NCBI RefSeq assembly: GCF_003254395.2
Contig: NC_037651.1
Span: 10,467,001 to 10,531,000 of the forward strand
Length of the DNA stretch: 64,000 nucleotides
From: Apis mellifera
Taxonomy: Eukaryota; Arthropoda; Insecta; Hymenoptera; Apidae
Reading direction: 5' to 3'
Each line of letters starts with the position of its first letter. Within the stretch, counting starts at the first letter, position 1. Below the pieces are notes generated by a model. It had not been told where the DNA came from, made no database searches, and worked only from the letters and a program-made list of their open reading frames with translations. This document shows positions 11,197 through 23,553 of this stretch, in pieces. The translations under genes and the position numbers were made by a program.

Positions 11197-13580
11197 TATA
11201 TATTATATATAAAACATTTATTAAATGTATGTTACTACTGCAATACATTGCAAAAGATGAAATAATTTCATTTCATAGCCATACATTTTATACAATTTTA
11301 TATTACATGATATTATATATCCTTAATAATATTTTTTATGAAAAATCTGTGTTTTTCAATACATTACCTGTCATTCATTATGAAATTTGAAAATTTTATG
11401 TTTCTTGATTTTAATTTTATAATTCATCCCAATATCTTTTTTATTTGATTTATTTTATATCTAAAATGTCTTTTTCAGCATATATTTTTAATATTTAATA
11501 AATAATTTGAAAAATATATATATATGTGTAAATGAATTTATTACAAAAAATATTAGAACAAAATATTCTAAATATATATTCATTATGTAAATCATGTATG
11601 TATAAGAAATTGTATTGGTACTTTTATTTTAAAATATTATGTATTGTTCAATTTTACAAAAAAGATATGCAATTGATTTTCATTTAATATTATTTAATTC
11701 AATAAACTTAATTGAATTAATTTTCATTTAAAGTAATTTTTAAAAATATTTTTCAATTTATTTACATTCTCACATCTTATTTTATGCATAAAAAATTTGA
11801 TTGAAAATAACAAATCTTAGTATGTATAAAAATTCATTTATCTTTAAAATTAATTTATATTAATCTTTAAATTTAATTTTCAAATATTTCAGAAAAAACT
11901 GATTTTTCAAAAAGTTTTTCATCAAATGAACTTTATAAATTCTTATTTTATATTTTTTTAAATAATATGTATATCATTTTATACTTGCTATGCTTATAAA
12001 AGCAGTTTGACGTATTCTAAACACTATCATATGAAAGCAGTTAAATAACATTAAGTGTCAAAAAAGTGAACGAAGATAAGTATATTTATTTGCATTTTAA
12101 TTATTATTGTGTAATCTAATTTTAGTGTTAAACTATTAAAATCCCTATTACATTTTGTTTAATAAAATATATTAAATTAATTATTTTTGTTTTTCTTTTA
12201 ATATGAAGATATTATTTTTTTTTTTTTTTCAAATATTTTATTATAACTCCCTGTTCCCTTTTTGATGCTATTTGCTTTTTTTATAATTACGATAACGTTC
12301 CGTTTAAAATTCTAATTTTATAACTCTTTTACATATTGTGTTTTACAACTCAACCTCACATACATGTATACATCAAAATCTGCTATTCTTATTAAAATTA
12401 AAAGCATCGATACATTAACAATTTTCTTATTTAAGTCATTATTTGTTTACATTTAAAATTATACTATATCATTTTCGCATTTTATATTGCACTTTTAATA
12501 TTGAATTTATTATAGTTTCTAAAACATATGATTTTCAATAAAGTATGTAAATAAATCATACCATAAGATTTTGATACATTCGTCGCTGAGAAAAAATATA
12601 CAAGAAATAAATTTTTTATATGTAGATGTAATAATATACACAACGTACATTTCTGATTTGAATATTTTTAAATAAAATATTATTTCATATTATTTTTATT
12701 ATAAATTAACTGTGAAAATAATTATATAATTTCTTTATTTCTTTGAATCATAATAAAAACTTATGTAAATGTGAGAGTGTAACTCACGAAAACAATGAAC
12801 TTTATATTATTAGGGCAGACTTTTTTATTCACTGGTATAAAATTTTTTCTGTTGTACACGTGATTAATAATTAAACTTCTCTAAATGTTGCATTAAAATG
12901 TATTACTATCTATGTATTTAAATTCTTGTTTTTCATATTATATTATAATACAAATAATTAATGAAATACATTTCTTTCTTATTTTATAATCTCATAAAAT
13001 TATATTAATGCACTTTATGCTATTTGAAAGAAAAAGAAAAAAAAAAATAGTGCATGCCCAGCCTTTCATCCTTGTTCATTAATAAATGTTTTACAATATA
13101 TGTTAAATTTATTTAAAACATTTGTTTTATTTATTTCACTCTTATCACGCTTAACTCTAAATTTTATTCGCTCTTTTCTCTCTTTCACTTTTTTGATTGA
13201 TTTTACGAATTTATAATTTTGAAAACATATTTTTTACTATTTCTTATTAACATAAAAGATTCGTGCATTTTTCATTTCATAATACGGTAATATGATATCA
13301 AAAACCAGCAACATTTGAATTTATGTCAAAGACGGCGTAGACAGTAATACATCTAGCAGCTTGACTATGAAATGATTTTATTAACATATTATAAAAACCA
13401 GACTCTAAATGCGACCAGAGGGACAACATGGTACAAGGGCATCCATGTACAAGGAGAATGTATGAGATTCAAATTCGAGACTTAAATAAATATTGTGACA
13501 ATATCTAGAAATGACATTGAATAGTCATCTTTCATTTGCATGTATTGTTGCTGCCATATCGTTGTCTTGGATCAACTTGA
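11197..13580. other. Convergent intergenic region, 3' UTRs of TEX9 and CUL1
   Basis: About 2.4 kb of very AT-rich DNA between two converging genes. It must contain the 3' ends of TEX9 (plus) and CUL1 (minus). Several AATAAA-like hexamers occur on both strands and I cannot choose between them. No open frame of note, no RNA gene recognised. Confidence 0.5.
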
Positions 13581-16500
13581 TCATGCCAGGTAGCTATAAG
13601 TGTCCTTTTGGCCCTCTGTGCGCTCCAGATATTCTTTTTCAATTAAAATATCTATACATTTCTGAAAAAGCAGAATTATATTAAAATTATATTTATTTTA
13701 TTTTAATTTGTTTTTTTAAAGAATCCTATTTATATCATATATAATATTGTTGTGATGAGTTTATATATTTATATAAGTTTATATATATAATAATTTAATG
13801 ATAAAATTTTAGAAATAATAAAAAAAAAAAAAAAAAAAAAAGAAAAGATATTGACTTACCTTAATGACATGTACTCTTGGTTTGAACCTAGAGCTTAATT
13901 GATTCAATACTTCAGCTACCAATTGCTGATGTTTCAATACTTTTCTCATTTTCATAATCCTAACAATAGCTGCCTGAATTAAGAGCTTTCTATCTTCTTC
14001 TATATTTTTTTGTGTTGTTTCTTGTTCAATCTTTAATTCCGTTTTCATTGGTATATTAATATTTACTCTCAGTTTCTTGCTGTCATAAAAATAATATGTC
14101 AATATAATTTCTGGTAAAACAAATATCAGAAATAATTAAATTAAATATACTTTTTATATCCTGTAAATAGTTCCACTGTTGACAGTGGCGTCAATTCAGC
14201 TTCGTCATCAGTAGCTGCCGTTAATAGCTTAGCTTTCAAGAGTATTTGAATAACCTGTGAAAATAATTATATCACTTAGAATCTCTTTTACACATATTTC
14301 ATTTTTAATTTTTATTATATTACCTGAAGCAAAAAATCCATTTTTATTTGTGTAGCATCATGTAATTGTTGAATCGTCCACACTGTGGATCCATTATATT
14401 GTAATAAAACAGCCATTTGAAATGTGGATGCTTGTAATGTGTATCTGCAATTAAATAATGAATTTTCATTTATAATGTAAAATATTTTTTTGGGATCTTA
14501 AATTTTATTGTTTTATAACCTATTTTTAAAACAATTTGTATGTAATTCTCCTTTAGACATATTGTACAACCAATTCAACTTTCTTCCACTATGTTGTGAA
14601 CTATAGAAGGTAGTGAACCTATGTACAGATCTTTCTAGCTGTAACACAAAAATAATAATATTTAAACTATAATATTATTTTTTAAATTGATTATACTATT
14701 TGATATATATTAATTGATAATTATTTACCTCTGTTGGCAATGAAAACGTAAAAGACTGTTGAAATGGCCAGGAGCCAGAAGACAGGACTTGTATATTGAA
14801 ATCTATATCCAATGGTTCAGCAGAATTTGTCAAATGCCTTCTAAATTGTTCATTTAAGTCCTTAGATACACCAATATCCTGTGAACAGACTGCTACAATT
14901 ATAATGTTATATAATTTTAATTAATATTCTTAAACAGTATAAAAATAATCGCCTATAAAAATGTAAAAAAGAAAAAAAAATTTGAGATGTATAAAATTAA
15001 TGCAAATTAATTAAAAAGAATAGCATAGCATAATACAGTACCTGAAACATTCGTTGCAATTTTGAGGTGTATTCAAAACCACAAGCTTGTTTCAATTTAG
15101 AAATCATAGAAGCTTCTGCATCATCACTGGCAGACATATGTTGTACTAATCTTTTTGCCAGCATTTTACTATAAAACTTTTGAAACACATCTTTGTCTTC
15201 TATATATTTAAATACCACCATCTATGATTGATAAAAAAAAATTTTTATCAAATAAAAATTTATTATTATTTATAATTTTAATAATTTTTTACTTACAACT
15301 TGATTCAATGTATCTTCAAGTTCAGCTTCTTCAGGATTTTTACTACTTTTTTTTAATAACAGGTCACAGTATTTTGCTAATAATTCTGGTGATTTACTGC
15401 TGCTATTTGCTGCTCTAGTTACTGAATTACTGTTAATAAATCTTCCACAAGCCTTATCAAGAGCTGCCACAAAACCACTATCATTATTAAATGCAACAAG
15501 TACTAAAGCATTATATTTCTTATGAACCTCCAGAATTGTGTTTACATAAACCTTTGGATCCTATAAAAATACTTATGATATAAAGTTAGACATCAAGTTA
15601 TTATTAATATATAATTATTATAAATAATAAACAAATGTACATTGGCTGCAGAATCACCACATTTATCAATAGCTCCAAGTCCTTGATTAGCTATATGACC
15701 TTCTAAAAGATTCCTTAATTCGCCAAGTCCATTTGGAATCCTTGCTACTAATTGATACATTCGACCTAAGTCTATGTTCTTATCAGCATCCAAGAGATTT
15801 TGAAATTCAGAATGAAAAATATCTAAATGTTTCTCAATTAACACTCTCTCACATGTTTTTGCTAATTTATCATGGGTTGTTTGATGCAAATATACTTGAA
15901 CTCGTTTTTGTTCTTCTAATAATCTTTGTTCTGCCTATAATAAACTAGTATTTATTAAAAATATCTTTAGAAAATATATCAATATAATAAAATTTAATTT
16001 CAAAACCTTTTTCATGTATTCTGTAACTGGATTTTGTCGGAGGAACTCAGAACTTTCACGAGTGTAAAACCTTTCTGTATCTTCAAGGAAGACATTTTCA
16101 AAAGAATTACTGTAAACAGTAAGATTCTGTCCTTTAGCACCAGGATCTTCTTCATTCATACCTAATTCTACATAACAATTGATTACGCCACTGACTAAAC
16201 GTGTATTTATTGTTTCACCATTGCGTTCTCTCTCAATTAATTTAAGTACTGCATTAGTAACCTGTTGTATTTAATCTCATTTATTAATTCATATATTTTT
16301 TATATATATTTTTCACATATTTATCTATTAAATTAAATCACTTACTTGTCTATTTAAATGCTTGAATAAGTTATCACGCCATGTAACCAAAGCTGATTGA
16401 TATACTTCGTAGATTCCTTTACGACCTTCTTCACATTCTCTACGTACCCAATGTCGATTTAGATATGAACATACACCATTCAATACTTTACTACTAAATT

Positions 16501-17140
16501 GATATTCTTCCCATTGTCTTGTATAGAACTGTAATACATCTTCATCCATCAAGTCAATTCCATGCTACACAAAAGATATTAAATTAAAATATTAAATACT
16601 ATATCTTAACATTAATTAATAATAATAAGCAAGCAAAAAAAAAAAATCACCTTTAATAAACTTATAAGGTAATTTCTAAGAAAGTCACGTAAACGTTTAT
16701 ATAACTCCAAACCAACTAACTGTGCACCTCCTTGAGAAATTTGTCCTTTCTTACTTTTGGTCGATGTTCTAGTTAATTGTTGATGAACACTTGTGCAATA
16801 ATTATATACATGTCTAATAGTAGAGTTATATAATACAATAAGGAAATAATAAAACAAATATAAATATAAACAATTATTTTATTATTATTTATTTATTTTT
16901 CTTTTCCTTTTTCATTATTTAATTTTTAAATTATAAAGGATACGTGTACAATTCTATATATCTTGGTTTAGACATACATTGCCTGTTGTAAACTTGTTCA
17001 ATACCCTCACGAAGATCTCCCCAAATTTGATCTAAATCTATTTGTTTAAGACCTGCTGGGCCTCCTTGATGGCTCCCAGCTCCTCCTCCGCCTCTATGCC
17101 CTGACATCCTATTTTTATACGCTTGTCGAGTGAGCGTCAC
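13581..17140 (-). CDS. Cul1: Cullin-1, scaffold of SCF E3 ubiquitin ligase
   Basis: Scaffold that holds SKP1/F-box adaptors at its N terminus and the RING protein RBX1 at its C terminus; targets include cell-cycle and signalling regulators. Thirteen coding exons on the minus strand: 16944-17140, 16651-16813, 16346-16564, 16007-16261, 15641-15934, 15297-15560, 15042-15221, 14729-14878, 14520-14638, 14324-14444, 14151-14254, 13860-14079, 13581-13661. They sum to exactly 789 codons. Landmarks are LDQIWGDLREGIEQVY, the cullin homology part FYSKMLAKRLVQHMSASDDAE, and the C-terminal winged helix with the neddylation motif IVRIMKMRK (Lys 721 if counted from the second Met; human Lys 720) ending YSYLA. 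Two starts are possible: Met at 17140 (788 aa) or at 17107 (MSGHRGGGG, 777 aa). The second matches the usual length better. The N terminus is unusually glycine-rich. Confidence 0.95.
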
Positions 17141-17330
17141 TGTTACTATTGTCTACTATAATTTCTGTAGAAAAGATATAAAATAAAATTTACTATGTTT
17201 AATTTGATATGAGAAATATAATGTGAATATCAAATAATAATCAATAAAATTTTACTTTTACACATACAGAAATACAATATTAATTTCATTCAAATATTTT
17301 AAAACCTAGATGAAAATGATAATGATTAAT

Positions 17331-17397
17331 GATGATGATGATGATGATGATAATGATGATGATGATGATGATGATGATAATGATGATGATGATAATA
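17331..17397. repeat. (GAT)n microsatellite
   Basis: About 65 bp of GAT trinucleotide repeat with single AAT interruptions, inside the presumed Cul1 5' UTR intron. Confidence 0.9.
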
Positions 17398-17967
17398 AAA
17401 ATAATAATAAAAATAATAAAAACAGGAAACATATTTAATGGTTGCAATAAATTTTAAAATATTATATCTAATGATTTCAATTAATGATCAGTTATTCTAA
17501 AATTTTAATGTCACAATCATTTGCTTATATATACATTTAAAGCTGTTGAAATCTTTTATAAAACTATAAATAAAATTATGTAAAAACGTTGTGCATTAAG
17601 AAGAGCATTAAAGGAAAGTGATTGTGAATGTGATTGGATAAAGATATTTATGAGAAACAAAAAATAAAAAATGATAAAAAAAAAAAAAGAAAAAAAATTC
17701 ATTTGAGCATAAAAGGTTAATCGGTAATCGGAAGATCCATACCGATGTAGTTACATCAGGATGCACATCGTTAGCAGTAGCTCGAATTTTTCGTCAGGAA
17801 ACTTCAGAACATCGCAAATCTTCGTGTTATAACACTACCATCCGTCATTGAAGATCCATAAAAAGCAATTGACAGAAATAACACCATTGCAACCCATTGC
17901 CATAAGAAAAAACTTTTTCCGTTGATAGAACAAGGGAAATATTGTGAGATAGAAAGCGCGCACTCAC

Positions 17968-18100
17968 CTGTCGACGTTCACCACCGCATAACAGGCAGAG
18001 TTGGACAAGGGAGTTCTCGTGAAAACGTGGTGGCTACTTTTAACAATCACCGATACTTTGTTCTACATACGCTTTGACAAGAAATTTACACTGCATCTGC
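17968..18100 (-). other. Cul1: Probable 5' UTR first exon of Cul1
   Basis: On the minus strand a strong donor (ACAG then GTGAGT) lies at 17966-17967, preceded by a GC- and CpG-richer stretch in otherwise AT-rich DNA. It would splice to an acceptor shortly upstream of the Cul1 start codon. The upstream (right) limit and transcription start are not determined; 18100 is a guess. Confidence 0.4.
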
Positions 18101-19159
18101 TTGTTACTTCTGTGCTCTATACGATGACAAGCACAGTAAAACCGCGAACCTAAAATGTTGTATCTATGTACCCAAAACTCACTACAATTCCAATCTGCTA
18201 CTTTACTTCTGACAGGTTAGGCATCATTGTTACCAACGAAAGAATGTTTTTAAATTTGCTTTGTTGCTAGCAAACAAAATATATTTTACTCTTTGAACTA
18301 TAATTAAATTTTTTCTTATTTATTTTTAATATTATCTCATATTAATTTACAATTAAAAATTATATAAATTAAAAATCTTTAAAACAGAAATCTTATCAAT
18401 AACTATAAAAAATAATAGTGCTTTCCTTTTAAAAATGTGGATATATTGATTATGAAATTAATGTATAAAAATCTTAACAATAGTTATTTTTTTGCATTAT
18501 ACAATATTTCATATATATTTATGTAATTAAAAATACTTACCATTATTATATATTAAATATAATTTTGCTAATATTATTAATTTGATTATTTTTATAAATA
18601 TAAAAAAAAATTATAAATATTATATATTTTTAAATAATATAAATAAATTAAATTCAAATATTTAATATATAAATTCGAACAAATTAAATTTAATTATATT
18701 TAAAACTTACTTTAATATATTTATAATATTATTTTATTATTTATCTTATTTTAATATAAATATATATTGAAAAGTGAAAAAAAAAAAAATAATTTTAAGA
18801 TGATTCAAATATGCATAATATTTGTAAAAAGATAAAATTGAACTTTTGGAATGTAAAATTTAGGTATAATAAATACAAGTAATTTAAAATATTTTATTTA
18901 AGTATTTATAGTTTTATATATTTTATTAAAATAGATAATAAAATTATTGTTCTAGTAAATTTTGTTAAAATTTTATTAACATTATACTAGAAAATTTTTA
19001 TTTTATTTAATTCAATAAGAAAGTAACATTAATAATTTTAATATTTATATAAGTAAATATACATTGAATTTAATAGATAAAAGGAATATAATGATTGATC
19101 AAATAAAGGAAATATCTTGATGAAAAATAAGATGAAGTAATGTTGCAGATTAGATTTTT
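18101..19159. other. Intergenic AT-rich spacer between Cul1 and TOM7
   Basis: About 1 kb of extremely AT-rich sequence with no open frame, RNA gene or structured repeat that I can support. The left edge should contain the Cul1 promoter and the right edge the TOM7 3' UTR. Confidence 0.5.
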
Positions 19160-19552
19160 TTATTGCCACAATAAGCTGAAATATAAAATTATCCATATAT
19201 AATTTTATGATTTAGCAATAATAAACTATTATTTTATGCAATGTTACATTTATATAAAAACTTACTTTATAATTGATAATTGAGGCATGCCTGGATCAGC
19301 ACCTTTCCTAAAGCCTGTAATAATAAATTAATTGTAAAATAAATTGATGAATTGATTTACATATAATGGATTAATTTTATTATAATATAATATTGTTGCA
19401 CATGAATTATTTATAATTGTTAAATAAAAAAAAGTTATAAGAAAAAACTAACCTAAGAATAATATAGCGGGAATAAATCCCCAATGAAATATAGCTTTGC
19501 TCACATCCAAAATAATAGCAACTTTTTGCTTTGTACGCGGACACATCGCCAT
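19160..19552 (-). CDS. Tom7: TOM7, small subunit of mitochondrial outer-membrane translocase
   Basis: Small tail-anchored subunit of the TOM complex that modulates assembly and stability of the protein-import pore in the mitochondrial outer membrane. Three exons on the minus strand: 19453-19552, 19266-19314, 19160-19175 (the last only 16 nt). They give 54 residues plus stop; the human protein has 55. The conserved core reads FHWGFIPAILFLG then FRKGADPGMP, with the single membrane helix in the WGFIPAILFLG segment and the typical end LLWQ (vertebrates LLWG). The start ATG at 19550-19552 gives MAMCPRTKQK. Two small introns in such a short gene make it easy to miss. It is divergent from the membrane-protein gene starting at 19979. 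Confidence 0.93.
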
Positions 19553-19978
19553 TTTTATAGATTTGTTATGTATAAAATTAATATAGTTTAGATTAATATT
19601 TATATATATTATGATATAGAATATATGCAATTGATGAACTTCGATATAATGATGAGTATACGTACAATGAAATTTTGAACGATTACAAAAATCAAATGTT
19701 ATTGAAAACAAGCGTATATTTTTATAATTATAACATGTGCTTCCTTTCGTTAATTAATCAAATTTATTCGATCATACAAATATTAAGTCATATTTTTATT
19801 TTATTTTTTTTTCTTAATCAACAATTGAAATTTCGATTATTGAAGACAATCTTTAATTTCTTTTGATAGTAGATCTATCTAATATTTTGTAGTTCATGCT
19901 TATGTTCATGCTATGTTTTGACGTTCGTCCATTATGTAGAATATTTCAATTTATTTTTTCATTTTTACTTTTCTCTCA
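19553..19978. promoter_or_regulatory. Divergent promoter region TOM7 / cysteine-rich membrane protein
   Basis: 426 bp between the start codons of a minus-strand and a plus-strand gene. Both 5' UTRs and promoters must be here. The open frame that extends upstream of the TOM7 ATG is probably 5' UTR. No clear core-promoter motif can be singled out. Confidence 0.4.
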
Positions 19979-20498
19979 ATGGTAATTTTATCTATTTATA
20001 TCTGTAAAATAAATTTTAAATATTTTACTAAAAAAAAAGAGAGAGAAAGATAATAATTATTGTATATTTCTTTAATATTTTGCCAATGTAAATTTATATT
20101 CGTATCAAAATATTCTTTCAGAGTTCATCACATTATTGTATTTGGGGTTTATGTGATTCACGGCAATATTGTTGCGGTGATAATGTTTGCTGCGATGAAA
20201 CTGATTTTAATATGTTACTCGTAACGTATGTTTAATATTTCTTTAATTTAATATCATATATAAATAATAATATTGGTAATTTCACATTAACAGGATTATT
20301 TTTGGAACAATTATCATTATGACATTCTGTTGTATTTGTTTTTATTGCATCTCTCGGCGAATTTATACGTCTTTTTTAAAAAAATATTTTAAAATTATAT
20401 ATATTTTAACTCAAAAAGAGTTTAAAGAAAAAGAATGGGAAGATAAGGTAAATATTGTAATGATTAAAGAATCAAAAGTAGAAAATTGCGTTGTATGA
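19979..20498 (+). CDS. Small single-pass membrane protein with CCG-xx-CC cysteine motif (Shisa/WBP1-like)
   Basis: Three exons: 19979-19981 (just the ATG, followed by GTAATT), 20122-20225 and 20294-20498; phases join to 103 residues. The extracellular or luminal part carries eight cysteine-spaced residues including YCIWGLC and QYCCGDNVCC, the signature seen in the Shisa, WBP1/VOPP1 and CYYR1 proteins (STMC6 group). One membrane helix follows (about 36-55, IIFGTIIIMTFCCICFYC), then a basic cytosolic tail of about 45 residues. No PPxY motif, unlike its neighbour. No signal peptide is encoded from this ATG, so an unseen upstream exon is possible. AATAAA occurs about 30 bp after the stop. The function is not known; relatives act as trafficking or WW-domain adaptors. 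Confidence 0.65.
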
Positions 20499-21084
20499 AT
20501 AGAAAAAAAACAAAAATTATATTCTAATAAACATTATACTTATATATTCTATATTATATTTTTCTCAACCCATTATTATTAATAATTTCCGATAATATTA
20601 AGAAATGCCCATGCTTTGATATTAAAAATTATTTTATTATGCATAACAAAACAAAATAATTGTGCGATAAATAAAAATAATATAATTAATAGAATAAATA
20701 TTTTTGAAAAAAAAAATTTATAATAATACAAAATTTTATATCTTTTCGATAAGAAAGGAATGACCATATAAATTTTGCCATTAAAAAAATAAAACTACGT
20801 TAGACAATTAGATCGATCAATTAAAATTTTTAAGTTATGCAATTTGTTGTATTTGTCGAGTACTTTAGTTTGTACTAATTTATTTATTACAATTCAGTTT
20901 ACTTATATTGGCAATCCTGTATTTGATGACGTCATTGTAAAGTTCCGAAATTGAAATCAATAAACGGTGTGCAATGTTGTGTGCACATGATAGTCGAAGC
21001 GAAATGGTGATTATATCAAAACAATTTGACAGAGCGTATCGTTTTTATTTGTTAAGTACGAGAGTGTAAATATTCTATTAGAAG

Positions 21085-23553
21085 ATGGCCCGAAACACGA
21101 AGAAAAAATTGGCGATATTCGCTGGAACATCAAAATGTTTAATATATGTGAGTGATTTTTTTCAATTTCAGCATATTTCTTTCGATATTATTTATTTAAA
21201 AATATCAAAGTTATTCTTTAGAAGTTACACTTTATATTTTAAATTTACAAAAATTTCTTTTTAAAATAAATTATGAAAGACTTAATTTTTTTCTAATATA
21301 TAAATTATGCAATTTTTTTCTTTAATTGAATTTGCTAAATATTTTTTTTTTTTATTTAAAAATGATTGCACCTCATATTAAATAATATAAAATTAATTTT
21401 TAAATTATATTTAATCTCTCTTTTATACTTTTTATATAATTATATACAATACATAATATACAATATTTATTTATGCATTATTTAAAATTAAAAAAAATAA
21501 CTTATTTTAGGCAGAAGCAAAGTACTGTGCCTCTGAAATGCCTGGAGAAATAAAATATTACGAGTGAGTTTTATCTAAATATATTTATCTTATAAATGAG
21601 TGAAGAGAAATAAAGTGAAGAGAATAGGAAAGTTTTTTTTTTTCTCTTAAATATTAAAATTTTTCGAATTAAAATAATTAAAAAAAAATGATAACAATTA
21701 AGGAAAAAATGGAAAGAAAGAAGAAAAGAAAGAGAAGGGCAGGAAGAGGAGAAAAAGGAGGATGAAGAGAAAAAAAGAAAGATAAAAATGAAGTATAGAA
21801 AATGTGTCAAAGTGAAAATCTATAATTACATATTTTCATATATCTTTTAGGTGTCCTAGAACCGAATATTGTTGCGGTATTGGTTGTTGCGTATCACCTG
21901 GATTACATTTTCATCATTTATGGTATTATTGGTGCGCAAAACACTTTATAAAATTATTCAGATATATTTGTTTGCACGAAAGATAAAGTTTGTAATCTAA
22001 CTTTTTTTACAATTTTATCATAGGATATTGGTTATAATTATGTTCCTGGTATGTTCCGGTGGTGGATGGTGGTATCGATATTGGTTACAAGGAAGATATA
22101 GAGCAGCTGCATCAGCTATTCCAACTAGAGTTTCCAATTCACGAGCTCAAAATTCTCTTCGGGGTGGAACGATGTGTCAAGGGCAGAGAGCTCGTATAAC
22201 GTATAATTCAGCACGGAATACCGTTTTGTTGCATCGTATGTGGAAAGGCGAGTGTATACTCGTGACAATTACACAATTGCGACTTATTCAATGTTGATCA
22301 ATTTATTTGTATTGTTAGGCCCACAAAGAAATGGAGCGATACCCACTTACAGCAGCAACAACGCAACAACGTCGACTCATTACCAGAACATGAGCGTTAT
22401 GTTAAATGATGCGAATTGCCCATATTATCAATTATATGGTCCACCTCCAAGCTACGAAACCGTGATGGCTCAAACACGTGGTAAAGTATCTAATCCGGCT
22501 TCACCAGAATCAACGAATGCCCGATCATCAAACGTTGCGTCGAACGCAACGAATTCAAACGTATCCCAATGTTTCTCATATACGTGCAACCTCTCTACAG
22601 GATTGAATAACACTTTGGATCAAAATACGCAATATTCGAATGGTGATACGAGTTCTCGGCAACTTGAACGCCGAGAAGGTATCCCGTTTGTGCATTTTCC
22701 TCAATATTGCTCGGTCACAGACGGAACGATTAGGCAAAACGTATGTCTTCCTTTCGTCTATCGAGAACAACAATTCGTTCCTAGAGATACCTTTAGCCAT
22801 ATATATCAAACTAGTTCCATGAATTGTGTTCCATATCCGTTAGACAAATCGAATACCTCGAATGCAGAGAATCAAAATTATCGAGTGACGAATACCGAAA
22901 GGTATACAATGGTAGAATGTACAGCAGGTAGTAGTAGAGAGCAAGAAGTTTGGGAGTCCGGTGATCGTTCAATTTCCAAAGTGCACAATAATCAAATAAA
23001 AAGAAATGCGAATGAAAGAATGAAAGGAAAAAGTCTGGGAGAAGAAGAAGAAGAACATGAGTCGGCAATAGGGACAAGTTTCTCTTCTCTCTTTAAAATC
23101 GAAGGAAGTAGCTCGAATGATTCAAAGTCGATCGAGAATTGGTTGGAAAGTTTCGATTCGGAGTTAACGAATGATCGTCGTATTTATGGTGGTTCTTTAA
23201 AAATAACCGGCAAATATGCCGATAAAGAAAGATTAGACAAATATTCCGTTCAAAGGGCTTTCTCGAAAATTCTGCCCCATTCTTGCGATGGACTTATTAA
23301 TACAGAGCCAGCGTCTATCGATATATCTCACGACGCAAGTTCTTTAGAAGGAAGAGCTAACGTTTGTGCGAGTTCTTTTCAATCAAATCCATCCAATAAT
23401 GTGATATTAAAATGTTCTGTTTCCGACAACGCGTCTTTGTCCGTGGAGAATATCCAAAAGTTTGAACAGTCTCTTTCTCGTCCCGTAAACACTAGTACAA
23501 ATTCTGATCTTGAAAGTAAATATCGATTAGACAGATCTAAATCACTGGACTGA
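21085..23553 (+). CDS. WBP1/VOPP1-like membrane adaptor with PPxY motif and long tail
   Basis: Five exons: 21085-21147, 21511-21563, 21851-21931, 22024-22247, 22319-23553, joining to 551 residues. Residues 1-65 contain a cysteine cluster (YCASEM, ECPRTEYCCGIGCCV), followed by the typical LWYYW and one membrane helix (about 69-83), then a basic juxtamembrane part WWYRYWLQGRYR. The tail has GPPPSYETVMAQ, a PPxY motif that binds WW domains of Nedd4-type ligases; VOPP1 and WBP1 carry the same. The remaining roughly 400 residues are Ser/Asn/Thr rich with a Glu run (EEEEEH) and look disordered; vertebrate relatives are much shorter. Exon 4 may end at a GC donor (AAAG then GCGAGT) or a GT donor eight bases later; both keep frame. 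The gene follows a smaller protein with the same cysteine signature. Confidence 0.82.

Noticed and set aside
22576..23077. Minus-strand frames antisense to the last exon of the WBP1/VOPP1-like gene
   Set aside because: Shadow frames of a long real coding exon.
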